Notes: generated from the sequence alone by a model not told the origin. Counted from the stretch's first letter, positions 11,050 through 22,450 are shown. The stretch: DNA of 64,000 nt from Tenrec ecaudatus (GCF_050624435.1 NC_134539.1:146292025-146356024), one strand, 5' to 3'. Translations and numbers: made by a program.

Positions 11050-11533
11050 CAATGGTTCTCAACCTTCCTCATGTTGCGACCCTTTAATACAGTCCCTCAT
11101 GTTGTAGTGACCCCCAAACATAAAATTATTTCATTGCTAGTTCATCACTGTCATTTTGCTACTGTATGAATCCTCATATAAATATCTGATGTACAGGATG
11201 TATTTTCATTGTTACAAATTGAACATAAATAAAGCATAGTGATTTGTCACAAAATCAGTATGTCATTATATATTGTAAAATATTTATTTCTAATGAAAAA
11301 TAAATGAAATTTTGTCTTGAAGCATGGTGTAGCATGGGTAACAGTCTTCAGGCCGGGTACTCCTAGGTGGGCATATCTGCATGTGGGCAGACCTGCCTGG
11401 AGACGGATAGAGGAGCCGTGCCTTGGTTCCTAAGACCATCAGAAATATGTGTTTTCTGATGGTCTTAGGTGACCCTTGTGAAAGGGTCGCTCAACCCCCA
11501 AACGGGTCGTGATCCACAGGTTGAGGACCACTG
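11050..11533. mobile_element. SPIN hAT element, 484 bp non-autonomous copy
   Basis: The left terminus 'caatggttctcaaccttcct' and right terminus '...ccacaggttgaggaccactg' are inverted matches of the hAT-type SPIN ends. The interior contains the SPIN-typical 'aatatctgatgtacaggatg' and 'cagaaatatgtgttttctga'. The longer length compared with the 184 bp and 199 bp copies shows that several internal-deletion forms coexist. The flanking octamers, TCCTAACG and CCCTAGAT, match only in the C-T-A centre, so the target duplication has decayed or the copy has been rearranged. There is no transposase frame. Confidence 0.88.
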
Positions 11534-12014
11534 CCCTAGATTATCCTCATCTGGCACTGAAGCCTGCTCACCATGGCTGGTCTGTGAAGTACTAGGGATA
11601 ACTTCCTGATTCACAGTGACCCACAGCCACTACAGTGTGTCACACTAGTGAATGGGTGGGGGAGTTAGCTCTAGAGATAGAGATAACTCATTGCCATCAG
11701 TCATTTCTGACTCATCACCACACTAGAGGATGCGATAGACAGAATACATTCATACAGGGATTTATTTCAAGGAATCCGCTCATGCGATTAGTGGGGCTAG
11801 CAAATTGAAAATCTATAGGATAAGTGGCCGACCAGAAACTCTCAAGCCACGGCTTGGTACTTCCATCTTGAGACAGAATTCTTCTTCCTCAAGCAGAGCT
11901 CAGTTTTGCTTTTAAGGCCCACCCCATCATCAAGAATCATTCTCCTTCTTTTAAAGTCCACTGATTGTAGACATCCACCATAGCTACAAAACATCTTCTC
12001 AGCAACGTTTAGTT
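11534..12014. other. Non-coding stretch with an AfroSINE scrap
   Basis: An antisense AfroSINE scrap ('attgccatcagtcatttctg') lies near 11,690-11,740. Nothing else was recognised. Confidence 0.4.
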
Positions 12015-12155
12015 GGGCAATGGATTCAACCGAACTGCTTATCAAAAGGTTAGCAGTTCAAACCCACCCGGTGGTTCTGCAGGTGAAAAGACCTGGCAAT
12101 TGCCTTCCACAGAAAGTACAGCCCGACCACGATGACCTCATGCACATTCATTTAG
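12015..12155 (+). repeat. AfroSINE, partial
   Basis: Sense copy: 'ccgaactgcttatcaaaagg', 'gttcaaacccacccggtggt', 'agacctggcaattgccttcc'. Confidence 0.75.
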
Positions 12156-12159
12156 CCAC

Positions 12160-12300
12160 CAACTCCTAGCTGTATTACATATTTAACAATATCTACTTGT
12201 TATATATACGATCTCCTTTTCACCTTTATGACAACCCATGGGAGATAGAAATTATTCCCATGGCTTTCCAGACAGGGAAACTACGGCTCTAGGGACGCCT
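12160..12300 (+). repeat. MIR SINE fragment
   Basis: 'tttatgacaacccatgggag', 'aaattattcccatgg' and 'cagacagggaaactacggct' follow the order of the MIR core. Confidence 0.65.
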
Positions 12301-12469
12301 TTATTGAGCGCCCATGCGATGCTTTGACTTCCGGGATAGCTTTGCCAGTGGGGTGAGAATTGTCTCAAATTCACATTCCCCATCTGCCTGGATAGCTCCC
12401 CCTCCCCCGCCCCATTGGATATAATAAACACAATGGTACTCTGAATTTTTGTTTTTTAAAAAATTACAG

Positions 12470-12765
12470 GGCAGAAAAGCCCATAGGGACAGTTATACTC
12501 TGTCACATGGGGTCACTGAGTTGGCATCGACCCCACAGAGCACAACAACGACACCACAGCCTAGCCCAGCCAACCCAAACCAGCCGTTACAGGTGGTGGA
12601 GACCTCGCTGTGCCCCACAAATTCCCAAGGCCGCGACCTTTCAGGTGCAAAGCACCACACCACTCTCCTATTGGGTGGATTTGAACTGGCAAACGTGCAG
12701 CTAGTAGTGAAGTGTGCGTCCACGTGTGCCACCCAGGCGGCTGCTGGGAGGGTAGCCCTAATGAC
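12470..12765. repeat. Two abutting AfroSINE fragments in opposite orientation
   Basis: 12,470-12,555 is the 3' half in sense ('gggtcactgagttggcatcg', tail 'agcacaacaacgacacc'). 12,570-12,765 reads as an antisense copy ('ggatttgaactggcaaacgt', ending 'tgccacccaggcggctgctg'). Confidence 0.6.
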
Positions 12766-14611
12766 TCCATGAGGAAGAAGTGAAGCTCCCAAGCCTTGTG
12801 CGGAGGCTGGCTCCCTCCCGAGTCCCTGCTGTCCCCTGGCCGCTCCCAGCCTCACGCAGCAGTGTGTGGGAGATCAGGCAGTGAGTCGCCTCAAAGGCTG
12901 GCCTCTCGGACCTTGAGCCGAGGGGGGGCGCTTTCATGTGAGGGTGGTCTGGGGGTGGTTAGCAGACACCTGCTCAGGCTGCCGGAGTCCCTCGCATCTG
13001 TGTAAACCTGCCCCCATCCGGAGCCCGCAGGCCTGCCCGGGTGTTGAATGAAGCCGTCACCAGAAAGCCCACTGTTCGGCCGACTTCTAAGTCCGACAGA
13101 GCTGGGTGGTGTGGCCCCGGGTGACGCCGGTTATTGTGACAGGCAGATCTGTGGCTGAGCCCTGCCGTGAGCGCCACACGTTCGTCAAGACAGGGGCTCC
13201 CGCCGTGAAAGGGGGAGAAGGGTCGACAGAGGTAGGTGCTGAGGGAGGCCGAGGCCCTGCACCAGGACTTCTGAGGCACACGACACCCTGCTCCTGCCCC
13301 CCCACCCCCGGGATGGGACCCCTCCTAGCTGGCTGACTGTGAAGGGATCGTTGTTTCCAGGCTCCGAAGCCGGCCACTGAGAGAGGGTGTTTGACCGTGG
13401 CTGTTGGCCGTTGTTGGGGAGAAGCTATAGACATTGTCTGGACAGCTGGGTTTGTTTTAGGCCGACAGGCAGTTATCCTCACACAAAATGGACTGTTGTC
13501 TTAGTGACCACTTAGTCAGCTCCGGCAGAACCAAAGCCGCCCAGTCCTGCACCATCTTCCCAATCGCCCATTGCTGTGCCCATGGTGCGTTTCGCATGCC
13601 TTCCCGCTCCACAGACCCATCTCCCAGCACTACGGACTCTGGAGATCCAGGGGGCTTTTCCCGGACAATTTCCAGAAGGAGCTGCCCAGGACATCCTTGC
13701 TCTTCTGTCTGCTGTCTGGGAGCTCCACTGAAACCTGTCCTCCCTGGGCGACCCGACTGTTCTGCTGTCACCATCACAACAACATGCAAGCCACCACAGG
13801 ACAACCAACTGACAGACAGGTGTCGGTAGACAAAATCGAGGCCTCGGGGCTTGGCTGTGGCCAGGCGCCCTTCCTGGTGGAGTTTGGACGAGGCTGCATG
13901 GGGTGCTGGGTCTCTTGGAGAGAAACGGGGAAAAGAGCTTGCGTGTTTGGAAATGAAGACTCCATGGTGTTCCGTAGAGGGGCCTTGGCTGTGGTTGTTG
14001 CTGTCAGTCTTCTGAATTAAAACAGAAGCTAAAGCTGAAAATTGAAACAAGTTTCTATGGAGATGTTAAGGGGGAAGTTTTTATTTTTAAGTGTGAAAGC
14101 AGCCAAAGATCAAGTCGGTAGCTTTGGGCTAAATCTTCTCATCCCCCATCTTCATTCAATCGGTGAGCGAGTGAAAGGACCGTGTCTTTCTGAATGTGGC
14201 TGAATTGTCAGGTGACACTGTTGAAAATCTTAAAACCTAGAGGTCAACGCCAGCCCCAGCTTGAAAGCTAGGAGGCATTCTTTCGTCTCTGCGAAAGTGC
14301 ATATTTGCAATGGTAGATGCAAATGCTTGGGAGGCGGGCTTGCCTCCCTGGCCGGCAAGTACAGACAGAACATCTGAAAGTAGATCTCGCTTTAATTTGT
14401 GACAAGGGCTCGCAAGAGATCTTCGCAGCTTGACGGGGAGAGAGAGATGGTGGAGGAGAGGGAGGAAGAGAGAGGGCAGATGTGAGAGCCAGCTTGCGGG
14501 TCAGAGGGTGTGGAGAGAAGGGAAGAGGGGGAGCACTTCTGAAGGAGCCCCCTGACTCAGTTTCCACAGCTGCAGAGGGTTCTCTCAGATGAAAAGGGGG
14601 CGGAGGGCCCA
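12766..14611. other. GC-rich non-coding stretch
   Basis: Moderately long open frames occur on both strands (up to 197 codons at 13,457-14,050, minus). None has a recognisable domain, codon pattern or paired splice sites. Around 13,760-13,830 the phrase 'aacaacatgcaagccaccac' is an antisense scrap of the RTE 5' leader. A GA-rich run lies at 14,435-14,530. Confidence 0.5.
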
Positions 14612-14619
14612 CTCTAGGG

Positions 14620-14818
14620 CGCTGTTTCCCAAAGTGGGCAACACCGCCCCTGCGGGACACTGGAACATGGAAGGCTGGCTGCAAAGCGGATACCAGCACT
14701 TCATCCTGGAGGATGGGCTATAGCTGGCACAAACGTTTGTAATTGCCAGGAAGACCCTGAGTGATTTTTTTTTTCTGACTAGGGGGGGTGGTAGGTCAAA
14801 TAAGGGTGGGGACCTGTG
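14620..14818. mobile_element. Second hAT family, 199 bp non-autonomous element
   Basis: Left end 'cgctgtttcccaaagtgggc'. The right end is an imperfect inverted match ('...aagggtggggacctgtg'). It is bounded by an exact 8 bp duplication, CTCTAGGG, at 14,612-14,619 and 14,819-14,826, as expected for hAT transposons. It contains a poly-T run and a GC-rich left arm ('acaccgcccctgcgggacac'). A related copy sits at 62,142-62,363. This is a different family from SPIN: the termini share only the general hAT C-x-x-x-G form. No coding capacity. Confidence 0.85.
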
Positions 14819-14826
14819 CTCTAGGG

Positions 14827-15025
14827 CAGCGGTTCTCAACCTGTGGGTCGCAACCCCTTTGAGGGTCAAACGACCCTTTCATATGGGTCGCCTGATTCAT
14901 AACAGTAGCAAAATGACAGTGATGAAGTAGCAACAAAACTAATGTTATAGTTGGGGGGGGGTGGTCACCACCACATGAGGAACTGTATGAAAGGGTCGCG
15001 GCTTTAGGAAGGTTGAGAACCCCTG
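14827..15025. mobile_element. SPIN hAT MITE, 199 bp
   Basis: Left end 'cagcggttctcaacctgtgg', right end '...ggaaggttgagaacccctg'. The left target copy is CTCTAGGG (14,819-14,826), which is also the right target copy of the preceding hAT element. The right copy is CTCTACGG (15,026-15,033), one mismatch. Internal text matches the copy at 2,403 ('attcataacagtagcaaaat', 'gaggaactgtatgaaagggt'). Confidence 0.93.
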
Positions 15026-15274
15026 CTCTACGGGAAGCAAGGTGACACCTTGTATCAAAGGGCTTACAAACAACGGAAGTCTTTCCACGGGGGGGGGTGA
15101 GTAAGAAGCAGAGGTCGTAATTACCTGCTTTCCAGTAACTTACCTGCCTGGGACCTTGCTCTGTTGGCATCAGACACATCAGGCTTAGAAGACACGTGAC
15201 CTCAGTACTCCCTCGCAGTGCCGATGGCAGGGCTGCCACTCTCTTGCTCTGACCAGCCAGAGAAAATGGGCATC

Positions 15275-15460
15275 CTGTTTGGCAAGGCAGAGGACCACTG
15301 AAATGAGCAGAACCTCCCTGGGACGGACTGACATGACAGCTGGAGTGACAGGAAGGTGGCACGGGACTGGGCAATGTTTCCTTCTGTTTTATACAAGGTC
15401 ACCCTGGGCCAGAGCCCACTGGACAGCCACTAACAGCAATAACAACTGGTCTGGAAAACC
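15275..15460 (+). mobile_element. RTE LINE 3' end
   Basis: A 5'-truncated, decayed copy: 'acggactgacatgacagctg', 'cacgggactgggcaatgttt', tail 'ctaacagcaataacaac'. Confidence 0.7.
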
Positions 15461-15464
15461 CATC

Positions 15465-16105
15465 CAGCTCCAACACTCACCGTTCAACTGCATTCCTGTG
15501 GGGTGCATGGGAGTGGCCCTCAGATAAGCTGACTAGGCAGGGAAGACTGAGTGTTAGGCAGCCCCCATCCCGTTGGAGGTGGGGTAGCAGAGCAGAGGGG
15601 TGCAAGCTGCCAGCCTCCTGCCTTCGGGCTCTCTCATGCCAAAGCAGTGGACTGCAATCTCAGCCCAGACAAGGAACAGGGATTGACCTAGCACAGTAAC
15701 ATTGACCGCATGAGCACCAGGTGCCTGGGTCTCCCCATTGGTCCTCCCACCAACCCATGCTGGAGATGAAGAGAGAGACTCGGGGAGTTCCAGCAACATG
15801 CCCAAGTGTCCTGTGAGCAAGGGGCAGAACCAAGATGGGTACAGTTGTCAGCCTCTGAAGTGCTTGATCTTTGTACTCTGTGGTGCAACCTACATGCTGA
15901 AGCAAAATAAAATTTGCCCTTATTTCTCCCAGTGATCAGCTCCAAGTCACCCAGGCGTGGAAGGATTGAGAGCAAAGCCATGTGTCCCTGTCACCTCATT
16001 TGGGCAGCACCACTGTCACTCTGAACTGGTGACCTCTTGTGCGTTCCAATTATATTTGATGATTAAGGGAAATGGACTCTCTTGCCCCCTCCAAAAAAAA
16101 AAAAA
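15465..16105. other. Non-coding stretch, no gene seen
   Basis: Short frames on both strands without splice context. An A-rich run lies at 16,092-16,109. Confidence 0.45.
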
Positions 16106-16109
16106 AAGA

Positions 16110-16296
16110 ACCCACGGCCATTCACCATTGAGTTAGTCCCAACTTGCTGAGCCCCTTTGTAGGGTTACTGAGGCTAACATTCTTCACGGGAGCAAATAAC
16201 TTCCTCTTTCTCCCAAGGAGAGACTGGTGGTTTCGAACTGACAACTTGGCCGTTGTCTGACCGATGCTTACCCAACCTGCCACCAGAGCTCCTGAC
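16110..16296 (-). repeat. AfroSINE
   Basis: Antisense copy: 'cattcaccattgagttagtc', 'ggtggtttcgaactgacaac', ending 'tgccaccagagctcct'. Confidence 0.82.
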
Positions 16297-16359
16297 GGAA
16301 TATGCTCCTAGCTCAATTAAATCCATTCCCCAACTTTATCCCCTGGCCTTTGCGCCCGC

Positions 16360-16560
16360 CCCCCATGGAGCTATAATTCACGCACTGTAAAGTTCACCCA
16401 TCTGAGGCGTATAACTCAATGTTTTGTTGGTTTTTTTATGATGTTCACAAAGTTGCACAACCAGCACCACGATCGAATTTCCAGAACATTCCCATCAACC
16501 CTCCGAGAAGCTCCATGCCCAGTAGCAGTACTCCCCATTGAGCTTGGCATCTTGGCCCTG
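16360..16560 (+). repeat. Old mammalian L1-type 3' region (tentative)
   Basis: 'gtaaagttcacccatctgag', 'ttcacaaagttgcacaacca', 'aatttccagaacattcccat' match a common old mammalian interspersed repeat, probably an L1M 3' region. The same family flanks the insertion at 18,610 ('gtgtataattcagtggcatt'). Confidence 0.55.
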
Positions 16561-16984
16561 TGGCCACTGGTCTCTGCATCGGGAAGGGGAGAGAACAGTG
16601 CTCTGGTGATGGGACCTCTCTGCCAGGGAAAACAGGATCGGGTCTGGCCTTCCAGTGAGTCTCTGACACAGGCTCGTGAAGACTGAGGTGGCCGTGACTT
16701 TATACGGACGCCCGAATGGTCTGCAGTTTCTATCTAAGCCAGTTCACTGCAGAGAGCATTGTACTCTTGTCTGCCCCTTATTCCAGAGCCACTTCTGAAG
16801 CCACAAATGGGTTTTCATCAAGTGTAACCCATGATTAAGGGTCCAATAGACTAGCGCAATGAGTTTGATTTAGGGCTTACAACACTTGAAATGAAATCTG
16901 TGACGTCTAACCAAAGTGCTTGAAATTTGGACAAGATTATAGAAATATGGTTGCGCCAATTGAGTTCATTAACTAATGCATGTA

Positions 16985-17351
16985 GCAAGATATGACAAAA
17001 TAACGAGGTATAAATTACCAAGGGCATATGAGGGAGGGGGGAAAGGGGAGGGAGGGGGGGAAAAAAAAAGAGGACCTGATGCAAGGGGCTTAAGTGGAGA
17101 GCAAATGCCTTGAGAATGATTGGGGCAGGGAATGTATGGATGTGCTTTATACAATTGATGTATGTATATGTATGGATTGTGGTAAGAGTTGTTGGAGTCC
17201 CTAATAAAATGTAAAAGAAGAAAAGAGAAAAAAATGATTAGGGCAAAGACTGTACAGATGTGCTTTATACAATTGATGTATGTATATGTATGAACTGTGA
17301 AAAGAATTGTATCAGCCCCAATAAATTGTTAAAAAAATAAAATAAATAAAA
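16985..17351 (+). mobile_element. L1 3'UTR retrocopy with two successive 3' ends
   Basis: A 5'-truncated retrocopy of the young L1 3'UTR of this genome: 'aagatatgacaaaataacga', G-rich tract, 'aagtggagagcaaatgcctt', 'gctttatacaattgatgtat', ending 'taataaaatgtaaaa'. After a purine-rich linker the last ~105 bp of the 3'UTR repeats ('aatgattagggcaaagactg' to 'ccaataaattgtt') and then comes the A-rich tail. An exact 14 bp target duplication, AACTAATGCATGTA, lies at 16,971-16,984 and 17,352-17,365. The whole dimer was therefore inserted in one event by target-primed reverse transcription. Confidence 0.9.
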
Positions 17352-17369
17352 AACTAATGCATGTAAAGC

Positions 17370-18560
17370 AATTGATGGAGTATGGACGCTCTTTGATGTG
17401 GGCCTCAGTTTATTCATCTGTAAAACAGGATGATTCTTGGAAGAGAGAGTGCAAGAGAAGGGAGACCTCCCCTGGAGTTTCTCTGGGGTTCTTTCGCCCA
17501 CAGTTTTAAGCTCCTAATTTCAGTTCAAGGGGAAGTTCACGTTGCCGGGTAACAATAATGAGGTTTCTTGGGGTTTCATCAATCTGCCTGCATCGAGGCC
17601 AGCTCACAGACCAACCCGATTAAGCCAGACCCACATAGTGCCCTCCCAAGTTGTGCAAGTCTCCCATTCTTGTCTCAGGACCCAGAACAATGACGGACAA
17701 ACATCCTCCATCCCTACCGTCAGCACAAGAGAAAGGAAATGAGTTTTTTCAATACGTCAGTGCCCAGGAGATGGATACTGGCTTCTTAGAGAGCTGTGTT
17801 AACCAGGACTGAGCTTCCGGCTCAGTAAGCAAAAGACATGACATGCGGTAGAGGCGCAGGATAGGGAGCTAGAGACACCCATTCCACGTATTTCCCATCC
17901 CTCCTTTCTATCCTAAGTGACAAATGAACCTCCTTTGTGAACGTGGAAGTCATTGGAAAGACGGCCAATTTTTCTGTCAAGGGAGTATCCTTTTAAAACA
18001 AATCATGTGTTGCCCATAGACAACCAAGAGCAATACGCTATAAACTGATTACAAAGATTTACTAATCTCAGAGGCGATTTCTTTTAGTTAACATTTTCCC
18101 TGCCCACAGAGAAGGAAGGTCTGGTTACTATTTCCTGGGGGTCCACAAGAAAGGCTGGCTATTTCAAAGTGTCCTCATCTGGATCCATGGGGGGAATCAC
18201 CACCGTATAGTCTCCCCAAGGGCAAAGCCTGGAGGACAAACAGGCACAAAGGCGTCAGACATACAAACAGGAACTCAATTTGCTTAGTGAATCCCTTCCT
18301 TTGGGTTCTGTTATCAATCAGGACTTTCCCAACAGCCAGGTAAGCCTGCTGTCTTGGTGGGGGGGGGGGTCCTGATGTAGTAGACCAAGCCTATCCCATA
18401 CTGAAACCTCTCCAGCGGTGAGAGAATGGGTCCAACTCCCATTTCATCCCAATTTTGATGTCATAGACTGCCAGAACCAAGAACCTTTCCAAAATCTCTA
18501 CTCAGTCGATCTCAGATGGGGCTATTAGCAGATTTCTTTCTCTCTCAAGACTTCATTGTG
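17370..18560. other. Non-coding stretch, no gene seen
   Basis: A MIR-like tail ('cctcagtttattcatctgta') lies at about 17,402-17,425. The rest is unassigned unique sequence with a G-run at 18,358-18,369. Confidence 0.45.
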
Positions 18561-18609
18561 GTAAAAACAAACATGTAACAAGACCATTGGCCATCTTAAC
18601 CCCACTCTT

Positions 18610-18920
18610 TTTTCTTTTTTAAACATTTTATTAGGGGCTCATACAACTCTCATCACAATCCATACATATACATACATCAGTTGTATAAAGCACATCTGTA
18701 CATTTTTTGCCCTAATCATTTTCTTTTTTTTTCCTTTTCTTTTTTTACATTTTATTAGGGGCTCATACAACTCTTATCACAATCCATTCATATACATACA
18801 TCAATTGTATAAAGCACACCCGCACATTCCCTGCCCCAATCATTCTCAAAGCATTTGCTCTCCACTTAAGCCCTTTGCATCAGGTCTTCTTTTTTTTTCC
18901 CCTCCCTCCCCGCTCCCTCC
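18610..18920 (-). mobile_element. L1 3'UTR dimer retrocopy, opposite orientation
   Basis: On the minus strand it has the same structure as the element at 16,985: a 3'UTR ending 'taataaaatgtaaaaaaag', a purine linker, then a second copy of the last ~100 bp beginning 'aatgattagggc' and ending 'cctaataaaatgtttaaa'. Flanks form a target duplication with a 2-base indel: CTTAACCCCACTCTT at 18,595-18,609 and CTTAACCACTCTT at 18,921-18,933. It inserted into the old L1-type repeat around 18,560-19,060. Confidence 0.87.
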
Positions 18921-18934
18921 CTTAACCACTCTTA

Positions 18935-21500
18935 AGTGTATAATTCAGTGGCATTAAACGCTCTCAGAATGTTGTGTAACACTGTCAAGAGCCATTTCCC
19001 AATGAGGTTCATATCCCAATAGGTCCTTTTGGGTTTTGTTTCTGACCCACAAAATTTTACCCAGAAGAGCAAAGGACCAGAGATGAAATAATCATCATTA
19101 CAGCGGTGGGCAAGCTATCCCCTCTCCCCAGGATGGGCCCTGGGGTGATCTCGTAGACTCAGAAACCAATTCCCACACCATCAACGCTCTGACCTCAGGA
19201 CCACCTGGGGCGGGGAAACCCAGACCCACAGCCTGAGGTCCACATGGCTGAAGTTGCTGATGGCCTTTCAAACAGCTGCTGCCCTCTGCTGACACCTGGA
19301 AATACCCATCACACATTCGGACTGGAAGTCTCATTGTCTTCCTGACCTTGAACCTTTCAGAACTTGGATGGAATCGTCAACGTCGCAAATTAGTGAATAA
19401 ATGCGTGACTGAAGCCACAATGCAGCCATCCCATGACTGCTTTGCATCTTGTCTCTTTTGTGTAAACATTGCCCAGAAAGTCCGCCCCATCCTTCCTCTT
19501 CTTTCCCACCCCCTCCTTTTTTTCCCCTTGTTTAAGCCAGTCTCGTCCAGTCCCGGCCTTGTGGTCTCCAGCCCCGGCAGCCCACAGAGCCCTGCGGGCC
19601 CAGCTCTGTCGCACGGCACCCCCGGGCAGTTCCTTGGCAGAGATTTGAAACGATTCTATTTAAATGACATTTGAACAAACGCGCGGAGGGGATCAGTTGC
19701 ACTTCAATCAAACTCCAACCGATCCAGTTGGGAGCTGGGTCCCTGCGGACAGTGCTCATGGAGTTCCCTCTGTTTTTCTGATTTGAATTACTTTGTTCTC
19801 CGTCCAGGAAGGGGGAAAGAGGGGGATGCATTTGGCCTAAAATGAAACATTTCCCTTTTAAGTAAAAAAAAAAAAAAGAAAGAAAGAAAAGGAAAGAAAA
19901 AGCTTGACCATGGCTTGGAGGAGCGAGTTTAAGCTCCATAATCCCCAGTCCTCAGGAACAGGCATGCAATTTCCTTTCTGGAGAGGAGGAGGCAGGGAAA
20001 CAGCTATTGGGCAGGGCAGCCTGGCGCCCTTCGTGAGCTGAGCAGGGCAGGCGGTTCACATGCTCCCGGGGCCACCACCATTCAGAAAGCCAGTCCAGCA
20101 AGACAGCTGTTTCCTTCCGAGCCAGGGCAGCCCAGCCATGGTGCAATTGTAGACAGAAACCACAGGGGGCCTTGTGCACTCTTTTCTGCTTTCGGGCCTT
20201 TTATGGGGTTTGCCCTCGGGGCTTATCCACCGGCCTCGCCTCCTAGGAGTTATCCGATGCCTGGATGCTTCAGATCTTTGCCACAGCCCACTCAAGAATC
20301 CCAAGCTTTGCCCTCCTTAGCCCAGCCCCAAGAACATGGGGCCAGTGATGCTTCCAACTACCATCCATTGGTAGGTCAATCGTCAGGGAATGCCGCTCGA
20401 ATGTCAATAAGTAGAGGTGGGTTTCCTTATTCTGCAAATGACAAAGAAGGCATCTCATTGAGTCCCAGCCTCCAGGCAAGAAACTGGCTTGTGAGTTTGA
20501 CCTTGACCTACTGCCTCAAAAACCTATGACCGTCTGCGTGGTGGTTGTTCTCACCCAGGGGATAGTTGTTTAACTCGAGGGAAACTATTGGGATAAATGC
20601 ATGGATGGCTGGACAGAGTTCTATCAAACTAATCAATGTTTTCTATCTTGGCCCAGAGCTTCATATCACAGTCAAAATGACTGGAAGCAGGTGACAAAGC
20701 CAAGAGCAGAATCCACCCAAGGGCCCCCATCTTCCCTCAGCACAGCTCTCCCTTCACCACTGCTGCCTTGCTTCTCTCAGAGCCATATTCTGTCTACCTT
20801 GGCCTTTCTAGAGGAGGAGGGATTTTACAGAGCGGATACGTGTCCTTGAAACCGTGGGTCTTTTTGTGTTTCCAGGAACATCGCAAACTTCTGATCCAAT
20901 TTCTCCATGTTCGTATTTATACGGGGCGCTCGCTCTATTAGTAGGAACACTTTTGATCGCAAGTGCCAGAAATTCAGCTCAACCTGGCGAAAACCCCAAA
21001 GGGAATTTGTTGGTTTAAATCAACCCAACAGCCCAGAGGTAGATTTGCTGCTGGCTGTAGCTGAAACCAGCCCCATAAACAGTGTGGTCACAAGTCTTTC
21101 TCCCGCTTCATCTCTCAGTTTTGCTTTCTGTGGCCTTGCCGTATATTCTCAGGCAGCCTCTAAAATATAGTTGGAACGTTTCCCCACACCAAGCAGCCCC
21201 AAGCCTACATGCTCTTACAGCCAAGCATCACAGGGGAAGAAGTGAGAACTCCTCCTTCCCAGTAGGTCCAGCAAAAGTCCCAGGGCTGACTCTTATTGGC
21301 CTGGCTTGGGTAAGGTGCCCAACCCTGAACCGATAGATACAGGTGGGGATATAGAATCTTCTGGTGGGCCAGGCAAGGTTCATGGTGTTGGAAGACTGAG
21401 GACAAGAGTGGTTCTCAAATGAAAATGAAGAATTAATTGCCCAAAAGGAGAGATAGAGAGGACATGCAAATGCCAACCCTGCATGGCACTGACTTACTTA
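18935..21500. other. Long non-repetitive stretch, no exon recognised
   Basis: After the L1M-like flank (to about 19,060) I recognise no repeat to about 21,500, unusual in this window. A block at 19,340-19,830 is rich in AT-rich motifs ('ctatttaaatgacatttgaa', 'tgctttgcatct') and could be a conserved regulatory element. A purine-rich poly(A) run lies at 19,864-19,900. Open frames up to ~135 codons on both strands look fortuitous. Confidence 0.45.
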
Positions 21501-21759
21501 TTCTGCCACAGACCTTCTCTCTAAGGCACACTTGCTTTTATAAAAGTCACAGGACGTGGGAAGGATTTCTGGGGAGGGCCCGATGAAGAATTGTGTAAGA
21601 TCGCATTGTCTGAAGATTGTGCAATGTATTCTTTCCCATATGCTCTTCTAGAATCTAGCCATTCCTTCTCCTCTTGAACGTTGGTGGGCCTGGTGACTGG
21701 CCCACCCATAGAACGCATCAGCAGGGATGCCATGTGACTTTGAAGGTCATACCTTAAAA

Positions 21760-22450
21760 ATGCTCGTACTTCTGCCTTAGTCTCTGGGGACGCTCACCCT
21801 TAAAGCCTGTCCAGCGACATCCATGAGTGTGGCATGCCCATTGCTGCACTTCAATTGCTGTGAAATGAGTTATTTGGTCGGAAGCAATGTTGCATGGGAT
21901 ACCACAGTGGTGATGGTAAGGAATCGTGAATGTCCATAGTTGGCAGATTGGGCAGAAACTTTGCGTTCTGAGAATACAAATCCATACCAGTAAGTGTCTC
22001 ACCCCACCATCCACTGGCCACTCATATCAACCCTATAGAAGACCCAAAAAGAGTAGAATTGCCTTTGGGGGATTCTCAAGGCTGTAAATCTTTTCGGGAG
22101 CAGAAAGCCTCATATTTCTCCCCTGGAATGACTGGTGGGCTCAAACTGCTTGTAGCCCAGTATGTCATCAGAGTTCCCAGTGTCTATCCCAGGAAGAACA
22201 AATGGTGCTCTTTTCATGAGGGAAGCGGTCCAATATAATCAGCCTGCCATGGGGAGGGAGGAGCGGGGCTGACTGATTGGCCTGAAAAATGGCGCCATAT
22301 TAGAGATTCAGCGTTGGTCGCCTCCGCTAGCAGTTTAGGCACTCCACAGTGAATGTAGTCAAGCCATCCTGCATTAGCAGAAATCCATGTTCCTGGGCCC
22401 ATACATCACCTCCATCTCTGCCTCCACAACCACTCACTTCTTGAGTCCAT
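21760..22450 (-). pseudogene. ERV-L-like endogenous retrovirus integrase remnant
   Basis: On the minus strand, broken frames carry recognisable integrase pieces in order. First comes a stretch ending in the D-Y-I-G-P-L-P motif (about 22,214-22,402). After a SINE insertion comes an integrase-core segment containing G-I-P and I-A-S-D-Q followed by H-F-T-A (about 21,850-21,925). These are typical of the ERV-L pol integrase domain. Stops, a frameshift and the SINE at 22,015-22,185 disrupt it; it is an old, inactive copy with no env or gag seen. LTRs were not identified with confidence. Confidence 0.75.
22015..22185 (-). repeat. AfroSINE inside the ERV remnant
   Basis: Antisense copy: 'aaaagagtagaattgccttt', 'ttctcaaggctgtaaatctt', 'gtgggctcaaactgcttgta'. 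It separates the two integrase segments. Confidence 0.85.

Noticed and set aside
13457..14050. 197-codon minus-strand open frame
   Set aside because: No domain, no splice context, several alternative frames open on both strands, and part of it covers an RTE-related scrap. Composition-driven chance is more likely.
21754..22402. Functional retroviral gene
   Set aside because: The integrase pieces are split by a SINE and contain stops and frame breaks. It is a fossil.
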